A DNA stretch of 60,135 nt from Pseudomonas kitaguniensis (lineage in GTDB: Bacteria; Pseudomonadota; Gammaproteobacteria; Pseudomonadales; Pseudomonadaceae). Both the position numbers and the translations under genes were made by a program. The stretch spans positions 1 to 60,135 of the forward strand of contig NZ_VUAZ01000009.1 in the NCBI RefSeq assembly GCF_009296165.1, given 5' to 3'. The notes beneath the pieces were generated by a model. It saw only the letters and a list, made by a program, of their open reading frames with translations. It made no database searches and was not told the origin of the DNA. This document shows, one piece after another, positions 1-9,103 of this stretch (its first letter is position 1; the number at the start of each line of letters is the position of its first letter).

Positions 1-47
1 TGCTCCCGATGGCAATGCACCCGCCACCGATAATCTAAGCCCCATAA

Positions 48-1664
48 TCAGAACAGTTTTGTGAACAGCCAGTACAGGCTGCCCGACAACACAATCGCCG
101 CAGGCAACGTCAGTACCCAGGCCATCAGCAGGTTGCGGATGGTCTTCATCTGCAACCCTGCGCCATTCGCGACCATGGTGCCGGCCACACCCGACGACAG
201 CACATGGGTGGTCGACACCGGCAACCCATACATATCCGCCGCGCCGATGGTCAGCATCGCTACCATCTCGGCCGAGGCGCCTTGGGCGTACGTCAGGTGG
301 GTTTTGCCGATCTTCTCGCCCACCGTCACCACGATGCGCTTCCAGCCGACCATGGTGCCCAGCCCCAAAGCGATGGCCACGGCGATCTTCACCCACAGCG
401 GAATGAAGCGCGTGGCATTGTCGATCTGCTGCTTGAACAGTTGCAGCTTGCCTTGCGTGTCGGCGTCGAAGTTGCCGACCTTGTCCTTGTCCATCAGGCG
501 AATCGTTTCGCTGGTCAGGTACATGTCGTTACGCACGTTGCCTACCGCCTCGGCAGGCACTTTCGCCAGGGAGCCGTAGCCTTTTACCTCGTCACCGATT
601 TTGCCGGCGAGGGCGGCGAGGGCCGGCACCAGTTCCGGGGTGGGGAGCTTGGTGCGCACGTAGGTCGAAAGAATCGGTCGCGGGTCGCCCTGCAACACGC
701 TTGGCGCGCTTTTCACCAGCGCCACCTGAGTCACTTCGGCCACCGCCGCAAACTGCAATGATTGCTCGGCAGGCATGGTGCGGTTCAGCGCATACGCCAT
801 CGGCAGGGTGCCGACCAGAATCAACATGATCAGGCCCATGCCCTTCTGGCCATCGTTGGAGCCGTGCGCAAACGACACGCCGGTGCAGGTGGCAATCAGC
901 ATGCCGCGAATCCACCAAGGCGGCGGGGTATCGCCCTTTGGCGCTTTGTACAGCGAGCGGTTTTTCACAAACGCGCGCAGCGCCAGCAACAGCAAGCCGG
1001 CAAACACGAAACCGATCAGCGGCGACAGCAGCAGTGCATAACCAATCTTGGTCGCCTGGCCCCAGTCCACACCGCTGGTGCCATCACGCCCGTGCATCAA
1101 GGCATTGGCCACGCCGACGCCGATGATCGAGCCGATCAACGTGTGTGACGACGACGCCGGTAACCCCAGCCACCACGTGCCGAGGTTCCACAGGATTGCG
1201 GCGATCAGCAGGGCGAAGATCATCGCGAACCCGGCCGATGAACCCACCTGCAAAATCAGCTCGACCGGCAGCAGGGCGATGATGCCGAACGCCACGGCGC
1301 CGCTGGACAGCAGCACCCCAAGGAAGTTGAAAAAGCCCGACCATACCACCGCAAAATGCGGCGGCAGCGAGTTGGTGTAAATCACCGTCGCGACCGCGTT
1401 GGCGGTGTCGTGGAAACCGTTGACGAACTCAAAGCCCAACGCAATCAACAGCGCCACACCGAGCAACAGAAACGGCGTCCACGTGGTGACCTGAGCGCCC
1501 ATTTCGTGCACGTCGTGCATCAGGCTGTAGGCGGTAAACAACAGGCCCATGGCAAGCACGGCGAAGAAAACGATCACCGTCACCAGGCTGGGTTTTTTGT
1601 CCAGTCGCGGTTTGGGGTCAGTCTGTGACGAGGTGTTGGCGGCAGTCAGGGAAGGGGTGGCCAT
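48..1664 (-). CDS. Inorganic phosphate transporter, Pit family
   Basis: A 538-residue polytopic inner-membrane protein of the PiT family, which imports phosphate (often as metal-phosphate) driven by the proton gradient. Both family signatures are visible: GFHDTANAVATVIYT near residue 83 and HGSNDGQKGMG near residue 268, each beginning a block of membrane helices. A hydrophilic stretch of about 120 residues (roughly 300-420) separates the two halves, as in PitA-like proteins. The N-terminal 25 residues are polar and cytoplasmic. The gene is monocistronic, and its 3' end lies near the window edge. Family assignment is secure; the PitA versus PitB subtype is not resolved. Confidence 0.93.
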   Translation of the reverse strand: MATPSLTAANTSSQTDPKPRLDKKPSLVTVIVFFAVLAMGLLFTAYSLMHDVHEMGAQVTTWTPFLLLGVALLIALGFEFVNGFHDTANAVATVIYTNSLPPHFAVVWSGFFNFLGVLLSSGAVAFGIIALLPVELILQVGSSAGFAMIFALLIAAILWNLGTWWLGLPASSSHTLIGSIIGVGVANALMHGRDGTSGVDWGQATKIGYALLLSPLIGFVFAGLLLLALRAFVKNRSLYKAPKGDTPPPWWIRGMLIATCTGVSFAHGSNDGQKGMGLIMLILVGTLPMAYALNRTMPAEQSLQFAAVAEVTQVALVKSAPSVLQGDPRPILSTYVRTKLPTPELVPALAALAGKIGDEVKGYGSLAKVPAEAVGNVRNDMYLTSETIRLMDKDKVGNFDADTQGKLQLFKQQIDNATRFIPLWVKIAVAIALGLGTMVGWKRIVVTVGEKIGKTHLTYAQGASAEMVAMLTIGAADMYGLPVSTTHVLSSGVAGTMVANGAGLQMKTIRNLLMAWVLTLPAAIVLSGSLYWLFTKLF

Positions 1665-1831
1665 GCCGGAGCATCCAATGTGATGAGAACGCTATTGATG
1701 ATCATTGCAAAATGTTACAGAGATGCTGCGGCAGATCAGAGTTTGGTCGATTGAGTGCGCCGTTGGTGCATAAAAGCCCCTCAGGGCTAGCCTCGGAATG
1801 CATTCAAAGTGGCTGCTGGCAAGCCAGCCTT

Positions 1832-1919
1832 TGTGGGAGCCGGGCTTGATCGCGATGCAGGCACCTCGGTGCATCAGGCAGACCGAGTTGATGCTATCGC
1901 GAGCAAGCCCGCTCCCACA
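1832..1919. repeat. Intergenic inverted repeat (TGTGGGAG family)
   Basis: TGTGGGAGCCGGGCTTG at the left and GAGCAAGCCCGCTCCCACA at the right are imperfect reverse complements enclosing a variable centre. It is one of several such elements in this window and lies between the 5' end of the phosphate transporter gene and the 3' end of the CorA-type gene. Confidence 0.85.
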
Positions 1920-1922
1920 GGG

Positions 1923-2945
1923 TCAATAGTCTTTGCGTTTACGGAAGGCCCAGCGCCCGGCGATCACGGTAAACGTTGCGACCAGGGCCACCAGAATCCA
2001 AAAGCCTTCCGGGTCTTGCGAGAGCGGTACGCCGCCGACGTTCATGCCGAAAAAACCGGCGATGATATTGATCGGCAACGCCAGCACCGTTACCACCGTA
2101 AGCGTAAACAGCGTGCGGTTGCTTTGCTCGTTGAGGTTGGCGGCGATCTCTTCCTGCAACAGTTTTATCCGCTCACCCAGGGCCATCAGGTCGTTGATGA
2201 TCAGCGCAAACTCCTCGGTGGATTTGCGCAACTCCTTCACGTCTTCCTTTTGCAGCCACTGCGGTGGGCGGTTAAGCAGGCGCAGCAACGAGCCCGGCTC
2301 CAGCGCCAGCAGGCGTTGCAGGCGCACCAGCACCCGGCGCGCGGCACCGAGTTCGGCGCGGTTGGTGGACAGGCGCGAGGACAGCAACTGGTCTTCGATT
2401 TGGTCGACGCTGATGCTGGTCTTGCGCACGATCTGCGTCAGCACTTCGCCCTGATCACGCAACAAATGCACGAGCAATTCCAGCGGTGAGCGAAAGCGTT
2501 CACCGGCTTTCACCGACGAGCGCAACTTATCCACCGAGTGCAAAGGTTGCAGGCGCGCACTCACCAGCAAGCGGCTGCGAGCGCACACCCACAGCGTGGA
2601 AATATCCGACGAGACCATGCTGCTGAAGTTGAACACCACGTCATTGACCACCGCCAGCAAGGCCGAATCAACGTGTTCAATACGCGTGGAGCGCGAGCCT
2701 TCGTGCAAGGCTTCGAAGAACTCTTCGGGCAATGACAGGTGGGCTTTCATCCAGCGCTCGCAGGCAGCGTGGGCGAGGTTCAGGTGCAGCCACAGGAATT
2801 CTTCCGGGTCTTGCGGTCCCTGCAAGGCCGCCAGCGCAGTGGCAGAGTCAATCTGCTCAGCTTTTTCACCGGGGCGAAAACGAAAACCGTAAAGCAGGCC
2901 AAACAGATCGGAATCCTGATGGCCGAGGTCGATGCTGTGGTTCAT
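1923..2945 (-). CDS. zntB: CorA-superfamily metal transporter, ZntB-like
   Basis: A 340-residue protein with the CorA/ZntB layout: a long soluble, largely helical N-terminal domain (about 1-280), then two C-terminal transmembrane helices. The hallmark GMN motif (FFGMNVGGVP) follows the first helix near residue 300. The second helix is followed by the basic tail RKRKDY. CorA proteins form pentameric channels for divalent cations; the overall similarity fits the zinc transporter ZntB better than magnesium CorA, but substrate cannot be proved from sequence. The promoter region (2946-3060) is strikingly AT-rich. It is a single-gene unit. Confidence 0.85.
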   Translation of the reverse strand: MNHSIDLGHQDSDLFGLLYGFRFRPGEKAEQIDSATALAALQGPQDPEEFLWLHLNLAHAACERWMKAHLSLPEEFFEALHEGSRSTRIEHVDSALLAVVNDVVFNFSSMVSSDISTLWVCARSRLLVSARLQPLHSVDKLRSSVKAGERFRSPLELLVHLLRDQGEVLTQIVRKTSISVDQIEDQLLSSRLSTNRAELGAARRVLVRLQRLLALEPGSLLRLLNRPPQWLQKEDVKELRKSTEEFALIINDLMALGERIKLLQEEIAANLNEQSNRTLFTLTVVTVLALPINIIAGFFGMNVGGVPLSQDPEGFWILVALVATFTVIAGRWAFRKRKDY

Positions 2946-3129
2946 GGAGGCTCGCAGAGAAAGCGCCTGTAGGACGTTTCACAGGTTCGCATCTGCGCAT
3001 GATTGCAAGGTAATTTGACAATTTTATGACAGTTTTCAATTTATTTTTGTTTGGTGACAATTTATTGACCGCCCGTCAGTAGCCGGTCAAGAAGCCTCTG
3101 GCACGGCCGATTCAAGGCATTAAGAACCG

Positions 3130-3523
3130 GCCTGCGAGACTTCCTCAGCGAGACCTTCAGCCGCTTGCAGCGCAGCGCTACCGACTTGGTCAGCGCCAGC
3201 GCTGAGTTGAGTTCGATTGCCGGGCAGATGGCGAGCGGCACCCAGGAGCAATTCAACCGCACCGACCCATCATTCGCCGCCTCGAAACCGACAGCGTGCG
3301 CATCGGCAAGGTGCTTGAAGTCCTTCGCGCGATTGCCGAACAGACCAACCTGCTCGCGCTTAATCCCGCCATTGAAGCGGCTCGGGCAGGCGAAGCAGGC
3401 CGAGGGTTTGCCGTGGTGGCCGATGAGGTGCGCAGCCTGGCGCAGCGCACGGATGCGGCCAGCGTCAACCTGCGCGGGTTGTCGGGTGAGTTGAACGAGG
3501 TGATGGCGCGTTTGGGCGCCTGA
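3130..3523 (+). pseudogene. Methyl-accepting chemotaxis protein remnant
   Basis: Only part of the cytoplasmic signalling domain remains. One frame (about 3150-3290) reads [19 protein letters not shown], typical of the start of an MCP signalling domain. After a frame change, the frame at 3296-3523 holds the hairpin tip that contacts CheA/Che[21 protein letters not shown] followed by [18 protein letters not shown]. The ligand-binding domain, membrane helices and HAMP domain are missing, and a stretch between the two pieces appears deleted. The canonical [11 protein letters not shown] is [11 protein letters not shown] here. It is a decayed gene fragment, not expected to be functional. Confidence 0.75.
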
Positions 3524-4696
3524 TCAGGCCGTTGCCAGGGTGAAGCTGAATACCGTGCCGTGCTGCTCGTGGGTGGACACATTCAATTCACCGCCGTGGG
3601 CGTTGGCGATCTGCTTGACGATGTATAACCCCAAGCCCAAACCGGCTTGGGGGATACCCGAGACGGTGCGCGCGTAGGGCTCGAATAACCGCGGCAAGGC
3701 TTGTTGGCTGATCTGCCCGGCGTTTTTTACCGTCAGTGTGAAGTGGTCGTGCTCGACCAGCGCCGTGACCTCGACGGGGCCGTCCTGGTTGCCGTGGTGG
3801 ATGGCGTTGGCCACCAGGTTGGAAAGCAACTGCGCAAGCCGTTCGCGGTCACCCTTTACCCCTTGAAGATTGCCGATTTGCGCACGAATCACGCGCTGCG
3901 GGTGCACGCTTTGCACCTCGGATACCACGTGCAGCAACGCATCTTGCAGGCCTTGGCAATCGCCCATGTTCAGCGGGATACCGTTGCCCATGCGCCCGCG
4001 GGCGAAGTCCAGCACGTCTTCGACCAATTGCGAGGCGCGCCGGCTACTGGCGAGGATATGGCGCACCAGCACTTCCGTTTCCGGGGTTGGGTGTTTGCGC
4101 AATAAGCGCTCGGCGCCGAAGTTGATGGCAAACAGCGGGTTGCGCAAATCATGCCCAAGCACGGCAATAAATTGCTCACGCAGCTCGGCGGTGCCGCGTT
4201 CTTCGTGCAATTGCGCTTCGGTGTGCTGCGAGGCTTCTTCGGCTTCAATCTGCAGCGAGAGCATTCGCGCAAACGATTCCATGGTCGACAGGATCGTGCT
4301 GTTGCGCAGTTGCGCCGGGTTAGGGTCGAGTGCACAAATGGTGCCGAAAAAACGCCCGTCGGTGCGGAACACCGGCACCGAAATATAGCTTTCGAATTTG
4401 TACAACCGTGGGGTGTGGTGGTCGCGGTAAATCGGGTCTTCACTGGCCTTGTCGATCACCACGGCCACGTGCGAGCTGCGAATTTCGTGGCAAATAGTGG
4501 TGGTCAGGTCCAGCTCACCGCCAATGCCCAAGCCGAAGTCCAGGTTGTCGAGCACTGCGCACGCCGTCCAGTGTTTGTCCGTCACCCGCGCCACAGCGGC
4601 AAAGCGCAGGCCGGTCATGTCACTGATCACCTTGAGCATCGCGGGTACGGCACTGATGCGGCCAATGGTGGCGATGTCGGCGGCTTTTTGCTCCAT
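3524..4696 (-). CDS. GAF domain sensor histidine kinase
   Basis: A soluble 390-residue kinase with no membrane segment. Residues about 10-165 form a GAF sensor domain, residues about 185-250 a HisKA dimerisation domain with the phospho-acceptor in VLGHDLRNPL, and the rest an HATPase domain with an N-box (LLSNLVANAIHHG) and a G-box (GLGLGLYIVKQ). No response regulator is adjacent, so it is an orphan kinase whose partner is unknown. The frame stays open to 4849, but that extension crosses the terminator of the upstream PepSY gene. ATG 4696, where GAF similarity begins, is therefore preferred although no strong Shine-Dalgarno precedes it. Confidence 0.85.
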   Translation of the reverse strand: MEQKAADIATIGRISAVPAMLKVISDMTGLRFAAVARVTDKHWTACAVLDNLDFGLGIGGELDLTTTICHEIRSSHVAVVIDKASEDPIYRDHHTPRLYKFESYISVPVFRTDGRFFGTICALDPNPAQLRNSTILSTMESFARMLSLQIEAEEASQHTEAQLHEERGTAELREQFIAVLGHDLRNPLFAINFGAERLLRKHPTPETEVLVRHILASSRRASQLVEDVLDFARGRMGNGIPLNMGDCQGLQDALLHVVSEVQSVHPQRVIRAQIGNLQGVKGDRERLAQLLSNLVANAIHHGNQDGPVEVTALVEHDHFTLTVKNAGQISQQALPRLFEPYARTVSGIPQAGLGLGLYIVKQIANAHGGELNVSTHEQHGTVFSFTLATA

Positions 4697-4833
4697 GCAG
4701 TCAATCTCGGTACGCAAGGGGGTGAGCGTTGTGCCCAGGCCAATGCGGGGGATTTTAACGATCTTGCGCGCACCGCGTGTAATTTCATTCTGTGTATGCA
4801 GGCATTTCCTGCGGATAGCCGACGAGCGCCCAT

Positions 4834-4872
4834 AAAAAAACCGCGCCACTCTAATAGAGGGCGCGGTTTTTT
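4834..4872 (-). terminator. Rho-independent terminator of the PepSY gene
   Basis: A GC-rich stem CCGCGCC/GGCGCGG extended by CTCT/AGAG, flanked by an A-run on one side and a T-run on the other, just beyond the PepSY stop codon. The symmetry means it could work in both directions. Confidence 0.85.
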
Positions 4873-4883
4873 GTTAAGTCGAC

Positions 4884-5189
4884 TCAGGTGTCCAGTTTGT
4901 CTTCCAGCACTGCGCCCGTTTTGGCGTCGAGCTTCACTTCAAACCTTTTACCAGTGGTGTCGGTGAGGTCGACTTCGTAAACCAGTACGCCGTTTTTGTG
5001 GTCCAGCTCGGTATCGTTAATGGTGGCGCCGGCGTGTTTGGCCAAGGCAGCGGCGTTGAGCTGTTCGAATGGCTTTACGGCGCCGGATTTGAGCAGGCCC
5101 TCGATCTGGTCCGGACGAACATCAGCCTGGGCAAGGCCGGCGGTCAGGGTCAGAGCGGTAGCGGCGAACAGTGCGGTCAGGGTTTTCAT
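4884..5189 (-). CDS. Periplasmic PepSY domain protein
   Basis: A 101-residue exported protein. Residues 1-22 are a clear Sec signal peptide ending in GLAQA. The mature part is one PepSY domain, ending with the characteristic strand pair ...YEVDLTDTTGKRFEVKLDAK. Such small periplasmic PepSY proteins are common in Pseudomonas, often near two-component genes, and are thought to bind or inhibit peptidases or act in envelope sensing; the role here is unknown. The gene has its own terminator, so it is probably not co-transcribed with the downstream kinase. Confidence 0.85.
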   Translation of the reverse strand: MKTLTALFAATALTLTAGLAQADVRPDQIEGLLKSGAVKPFEQLNAAALAKHAGATINDTELDHKNGVLVYEVDLTDTTGKRFEVKLDAKTGAVLEDKLDT

Positions 5190-5288
5190 GGTGTGTGTCC
5201 TTCTGGGTTAGCTGTTTAAGTGGCGCCAGATTAACCGGCGCAACTTAACTCATCCTTAATGGCTCACTGACACCAATGGCCAACTCAC

Positions 5289-6416
5289 TCAGTAACCATT
5301 GTCTTTCAGCAGGTCTTGCACACTCGACGACGGCCAGCGCTTGTAGAACTTCAGCAGCTCGGCGGCGCGGTTGGTGAAGATGCCATCGACGCCAGCCTTC
5401 ATCACCTTTTCAAAGTCCACCGGCTCATCCACGGTATACACGTGCACCAGCAGGCCTTTGTCGTGGGTCAGCTTGTTCATCTCAGGCTTGACCAGGTCGG
5501 TGTAGCTCTGGTCGCCATGGTTAGTCAGCTCGGCCGATGGGCCAGTGCCGATGGCGCCGAGGCTCTTGGCTTCATCGACCCATTTTTCGAATTCGGCGGC
5601 ATCTTTCGGCTCTTGCTTGGCGTAGTAAGCGGCTTTGCTGGTTTCGCCGGACTCAGCGAAGGTTTGCGCAGACTTCGGCTCGATACTGCCCGGCCCGACC
5701 CACAGCAGCAGGATTTTCGGGGTGTTGGGCATTTCTTTCTGCAGTTCTTTCAAGCTGTCTTTTTCAAACGTCTGCAGTACCACGCGGCCCCTGCCTTGGC
5801 CCACGCCGGTGTTGCTCTTGCCCAGCTTGGAGCCGGCGGAGCTCAACCAGCCTTTATCCAGCAGCTTGTTTTTCAGGTCGGCTTCGATGCCCGGGAATTG
5901 CTTGGGCTCCTTGGTCTCGATGTACAGGCCGGGTTTGTGCTGCGGGTTGCCCTCGGCGATCTTGATGATTTCATCCAGGCTCTGAATTTTCAGGCCCACA
6001 AACCCAGGGCGGGCGCGATCCGGGTAGGCGGCGTTGAACCAACTGCCGGCGTCCAGGGTGCGCAATTCGGCCCAGGTAAACTCGGTGGCCGGAGCGTCTT
6101 TGCGCTCGGGGAACTTGGTGGCGACGTCGGTGGTGCGTTGCAGGTTGTTGTCATGGAGGGCGAACAGCACGCCGTCCTTGCTGCGCTGCAAGTCCATTTC
6201 CAGGTAGTCGGCACCCAAGTCGCGTGCGAGCTTGTAGGACGCGGCGGTGGATTCGGGGGCATCAAAAGAAGCGCCACGGTGAGCGATGACGGCAGGGTAC
6301 GGAATGCCTTCGTTTGTCGCCAATTCAGCCGGGCTGATCGGGCCTTCAGCCTGGGCCTGGCCGAAGCCGAGCATCAGGGCGAGCAGCAAGGCGCTCTTGG
6401 TAAACGTGGCAGGCAT
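5289..6416 (-). CDS. glpQ: Glycerophosphodiester phosphodiesterase, periplasmic GlpQ type
   Basis: Hydrolyses glycerophosphodiesters to glycerol-3-phosphate and an alcohol, supplying phosphate and carbon from phospholipid head groups. The catalytic GDPD motif is intact: AHRGASFDAPEST, then YLEMDLQRSKDG and LHDNNLQRTTD. An N-terminal signal peptide (MPATFTKSALLLALMLGFG) indicates a periplasmic enzyme of 375 residues, in line with GlpQ. ATG 6416 was chosen because AAAGGAC lies about ten bases upstream and the signal peptide starts there; the longer open frame adds an uncharacteristic N-terminus. It is a single-gene unit. Confidence 0.92.
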   Translation of the reverse strand: MPATFTKSALLLALMLGFGQAQAEGPISPAELATNEGIPYPAVIAHRGASFDAPESTAASYKLARDLGADYLEMDLQRSKDGVLFALHDNNLQRTTDVATKFPERKDAPATEFTWAELRTLDAGSWFNAAYPDRARPGFVGLKIQSLDEIIKIAEGNPQHKPGLYIETKEPKQFPGIEADLKNKLLDKGWLSSAGSKLGKSNTGVGQGRGRVVLQTFEKDSLKELQKEMPNTPKILLLWVGPGSIEPKSAQTFAESGETSKAAYYAKQEPKDAAEFEKWVDEAKSLGAIGTGPSAELTNHGDQSYTDLVKPEMNKLTHDKGLLVHVYTVDEPVDFEKVMKAGVDGIFTNRAAELLKFYKRWPSSSVQDLLKDNGY

Positions 6417-6647
6417 ATGCGAAGTCCTTTCGTGGAGGTGACTTTGAGAAGGCATCCTTTTTAACAATTGATTGCGAAAGGCGCTATCACCAAACCGACA
6501 TTAACGTGCGCACGGGGCATTTTTGTGGCTCTTTTGTGCTGCATTGCCGTATTCTCGGCCGAATCAGCCCCGTCAGAGGGCAGTCATCTGTGCCACGCGT
6601 GTAAACCATCTTTCCAGTCCCTGTGGGACTTTTCAGTGAGGTTGACC

Positions 6648-6971
6648 ATGCGTATCACGTCCGAACTTATCTGCCAGGCCGCCGACCAACTCCACGGTTT
6701 TGTCGGCCTGAACCGCAAGAGCGGTCACTACATCGTGCGTTTCAGCGAAGACGCCTTCGGCATGGATGTCGCCGATGACGGCATCATCCCCACGGCTGAA
6801 TTTGTCTGGCTACCTGCCACCGGCAATACCATGATTCTTTCGCGCGAGCGCCTGCAGTTGCTGCTGGACCAAAATATCGACGATCGCATCAACATCACCG
6901 AGCCGTTACGGGTGTACATGCGCCGGGTGGAGATTGCGCAGATCAGTGCGGTGCGTAGTTTGGTCAGCTAA
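6648..6971 (+). CDS. Small conserved Pseudomonas protein (DUF2025-like)
   Basis: A 107-residue soluble protein with no signal peptide or membrane segment, beginning MRITSELICQAADQLHGFVG. Size and N-terminal sequence resemble the small Pseudomonas family of PA1123 (DUF2025), recalled from memory. No function is known for that family. The start at 6648 is preferred over the longer open frame because GTGAGG lies a few bases upstream and the extension has no coding character. It stands alone between glpQ and the convergent ABM gene. Confidence 0.8.
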   Translation: MRITSELICQAADQLHGFVGLNRKSGHYIVRFSEDAFGMDVADDGIIPTAEFVWLPATGNTMILSRERLQLLLDQNIDDRINITEPLRVYMRRVEIAQISAVRSLVS

Positions 6972-7070
6972 TTTTGCCGCGAGCCGGTGTGTTGAGGCGG
7001 GCGTGTTGTGCAGAGCCCGCTCGCCACAGCAAGCCCGTTTCCCACAACAAGACTGCTGCCGCCAGGGTGA

Positions 7071-7394
7071 TCACTGGCTGGCGAAGGCGTAGGCCCGCTC
7101 CACCTTGCACACCCGCGTTTGAAACGCTGAATACCACAGCGCACGCCCTTGCTCGCGCACCGCTTGATGCTCGGCGTCCTGCCTCCACGCCAGAATCGCC
7201 GCCTCGCTGCTCCAGTACGACACGGTAATCCCCAGGCCGTCTTCGCGTGCCGACTCCACCCCGAGAAACCCCGGTTGTTCACGCGCAAGTTCCAGCATGC
7301 GCGCGGCCGCCTCAGCATAGCCTTGATCGCCTTCAGTGCGCACTGAGCTGAAAATCACCGCGTAGTAAGGTGGGGCGGGTGTGTTGGCGATCAT
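7071..7394 (-). CDS. Antibiotic biosynthesis monooxygenase (ABM) domain protein
   Basis: A 107-residue single-domain protein of the ferredoxin-like ABM fold, recognised by YYAVIFSSVRTEGDQGY at the start, PGFLGVESAREDGLGITVSYW in the middle and the W.....H...R...... pattern (WRQDAEHQAVREQGRALWY). ABM proteins are small dimeric mono-oxygenases or simple dimerisation domains acting on varied aromatic or haem-like substrates; no substrate can be assigned. Its ATG overlaps the TGA of the upstream GATase-like gene (ATGA), so the two are translationally coupled and presumably work together. Confidence 0.85.
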   Translation of the reverse strand: MIANTPAPPYYAVIFSSVRTEGDQGYAEAAARMLELAREQPGFLGVESAREDGLGITVSYWSSEAAILAWRQDAEHQAVREQGRALWYSAFQTRVCKVERAYAFASQ

Positions 7395-8098
7395 CGAGAC
7401 ACTTCCTGGCAGGCGTTTAACAGTGCAATGGCCAACGGCGGCGTTATACCGTTGAGCGCAGCGCGTTCGGGTTGGAACAGCGTGGCGACGAAAAACGGGT
7501 GGTCGAGCAGTTCGACTGCGCGCAGATCGCCGGCCGAGTCATGGCCGCAGGCAATCAGCTCGCCTTCGAGCAACGTGCCTGCAAACTCACGGTTTATGCC
7601 GTAACGGCAGCGATAGCCTTCCTGAACATCCAGGCTGCCGTAAGCGTCGGCGATGCGTGTGTACGGCGCCAAACGCACGGTGTCGGTCGCCTCTACCAAG
7701 GCGCAACTGAGCGGCGCGATCACCGCGCGTTTAGCCTCGGGGGCCAGTTCGCCGTGTTCGGCATCCGCCCAGCCCAGCACGTTGCGGGCATATTCCAGTA
7801 CCGCGTGTTGAAAACCGCCGCATGTACCGAGGAACGGGCGTCGTTGCTCGCGGGCAAAACGGATCGCCCGCAGTGCGCCATCGGTGTCGCGGTACGGGCT
7901 GGCGGGCACGCACCAGAAGCCATCGAACGCCTGCAGTTGGGTGGTGGGGGTGAGCGAGTCGGTGTCCAACCATTGCACCTGAACGCTCAGGGCCAGCACT
8001 TCGGCCGCCTGCTGCAGCGCCACCGGAATGGCCTGGTGCGCGACAACATCAGGGTTGTAGTCGCCGATCAGGGCGAGCTGTAGAGCGGGGGTTTTCAT
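7391..8098 (-). CDS. CTP synthase C-terminal-related glutamine amidotransferase-like protein
   Basis: A 235-residue class I glutamine amidotransferase-fold protein resembling the C-terminal half of CTP synthase (PyrG), without the synthetase domain. The nucleophile elbow FLGTCGGFQHAVLEYARN is present with its cysteine near residue 95. The later motif that normally reads HPE is FQPER (about residue 212), so the catalytic histidine is replaced by glutamine. It matches the family annotated as CTP synthase C-terminal region-related (seleno)protein, whose function is not established. First gene of a two-gene unit with the ABM protein, divergent from a LysR gene that may control it. Confidence 0.8.
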   Translation of the reverse strand: MKTPALQLALIGDYNPDVVAHQAIPVALQQAAEVLALSVQVQWLDTDSLTPTTQLQAFDGFWCVPASPYRDTDGALRAIRFAREQRRPFLGTCGGFQHAVLEYARNVLGWADAEHGELAPEAKRAVIAPLSCALVEATDTVRLAPYTRIADAYGSLDVQEGYRCRYGINREFAGTLLEGELIACGHDSAGDLRAVELLDHPFFVATLFQPERAALNGITPPLAIALLNACQEVSR

Positions 8099-8178
8099 CG
8101 AGTACGTCCCATGGCTTGTGGTGTGCTGGTGCGCACTATAGATTGGCGTTCACGCAATCAATATTGGCGTTTACCCAT

Positions 8179-9057
8179 ATGCTCAATGCAGCAACGCACT
8201 ATCAAATCGACTACGCAGACCTCTCGCTGATTCTGGCACTGGTGCGCGGCGGCAGCCTGGCGCGCGCGGCGGCGCTATTGCGGGTGGATGTGTCGACGGT
8301 GTTTCGTGCGGTGCGGCGCCTGGAGGCGGCGCTTGGCCAGACACTCTTTGAAAAAAGCCGTGCTGGCTACCTGCCCACCAGCTTGGCGAGCAACTTGGCG
8401 CAGCAGGCCGAACACGCGGAACAAGCCTTGGAGGCCGCGCGCATCGGTGTGGAGCAGGGCGGTGAAGTGATCAGCGGCACCGTGCGCCTGACCTGCACCG
8501 ACTCGGTGTTGCAAGGCCTGTTGCTGCCGGCCCTGACGCAGTTCATGCCCGAGTACCCGGCGCTGACCCTGGAACTGAGCACCTCGAATGATTTCGCCAA
8601 CCTCAGCCGTCGCGATGCGGACATCGCCCTGCGCCTGACCAAAACACCGCCGGAGCATCTTGTAGGCCGTTGCCTGGGCACAGTGGCGTATCAGGTGTTT
8701 GCCAGTGCAGATTTTGCGCGGCGCAACGCAGGCCGCGAGTTGGCCGAGCTGGCCTGGATCGCGCCGGATGACTTCCTGCCCGATCATCCCAGCGTGGCCT
8801 GGCGCCGCGAGCACCTGCCGGGTGTACGCCCCAGTTATCGCTGCAACAGCATGTTGTCGGTCGCCGAATTGGTGCGGGCAGGGCTGGGCGTTGCGGCGCT
8901 GCCGGATTTTCTATTGGCGGATGGCTTGCAGCCGCTGAGCCCCGCACTGCGCGGGCACGACACGGCGCTGTGGTTGCTGACGCGCCCGGATTGCCGTGCG
9001 CTGCGGTCGGTGGTGACACTGTTTGACGAGCTGGGCCGGCACCTGCGACTACCCTGA
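8179..9057 (+). CDS. LysR family transcriptional regulator
   Basis: A 292-residue regulator. The N-terminal winged helix-turn-helix is at residues about 9-68 (LALVRGGSLARAAALLRV, then VSTVFRAVRRLEAALGQTLF), and the periplasmic-binding-like effector domain follows from about residue 95. ATG 8179 is chosen because the helix-turn-helix begins at the normal distance from it; the longer open frame runs back into the promoter of the divergent gene. The 80-bp gap shared with the GATase-like/ABM pair suggests that it regulates them, the usual LysR arrangement. The effector is unknown. Confidence 0.9.
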   Translation: MLNAATHYQIDYADLSLILALVRGGSLARAAALLRVDVSTVFRAVRRLEAALGQTLFEKSRAGYLPTSLASNLAQQAEHAEQALEAARIGVEQGGEVISGTVRLTCTDSVLQGLLLPALTQFMPEYPALTLELSTSNDFANLSRRDADIALRLTKTPPEHLVGRCLGTVAYQVFASADFARRNAGRELAELAWIAPDDFLPDHPSVAWRREHLPGVRPSYRCNSMLSVAELVRAGLGVAALPDFLLADGLQPLSPALRGHDTALWLLTRPDCRALRSVVTLFDELGRHLRLP

Positions 9058-9103
9058 CAAACCCTTTCACCCGCCAGCTGCTTTTTGCGGCTGGCGCGGT
9101 CAC

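Noticed and set aside
4697..4849. N-terminal extension of the histidine kinase
   Set aside because: It overlaps the intrinsic terminator of the PepSY gene and has no coding character.
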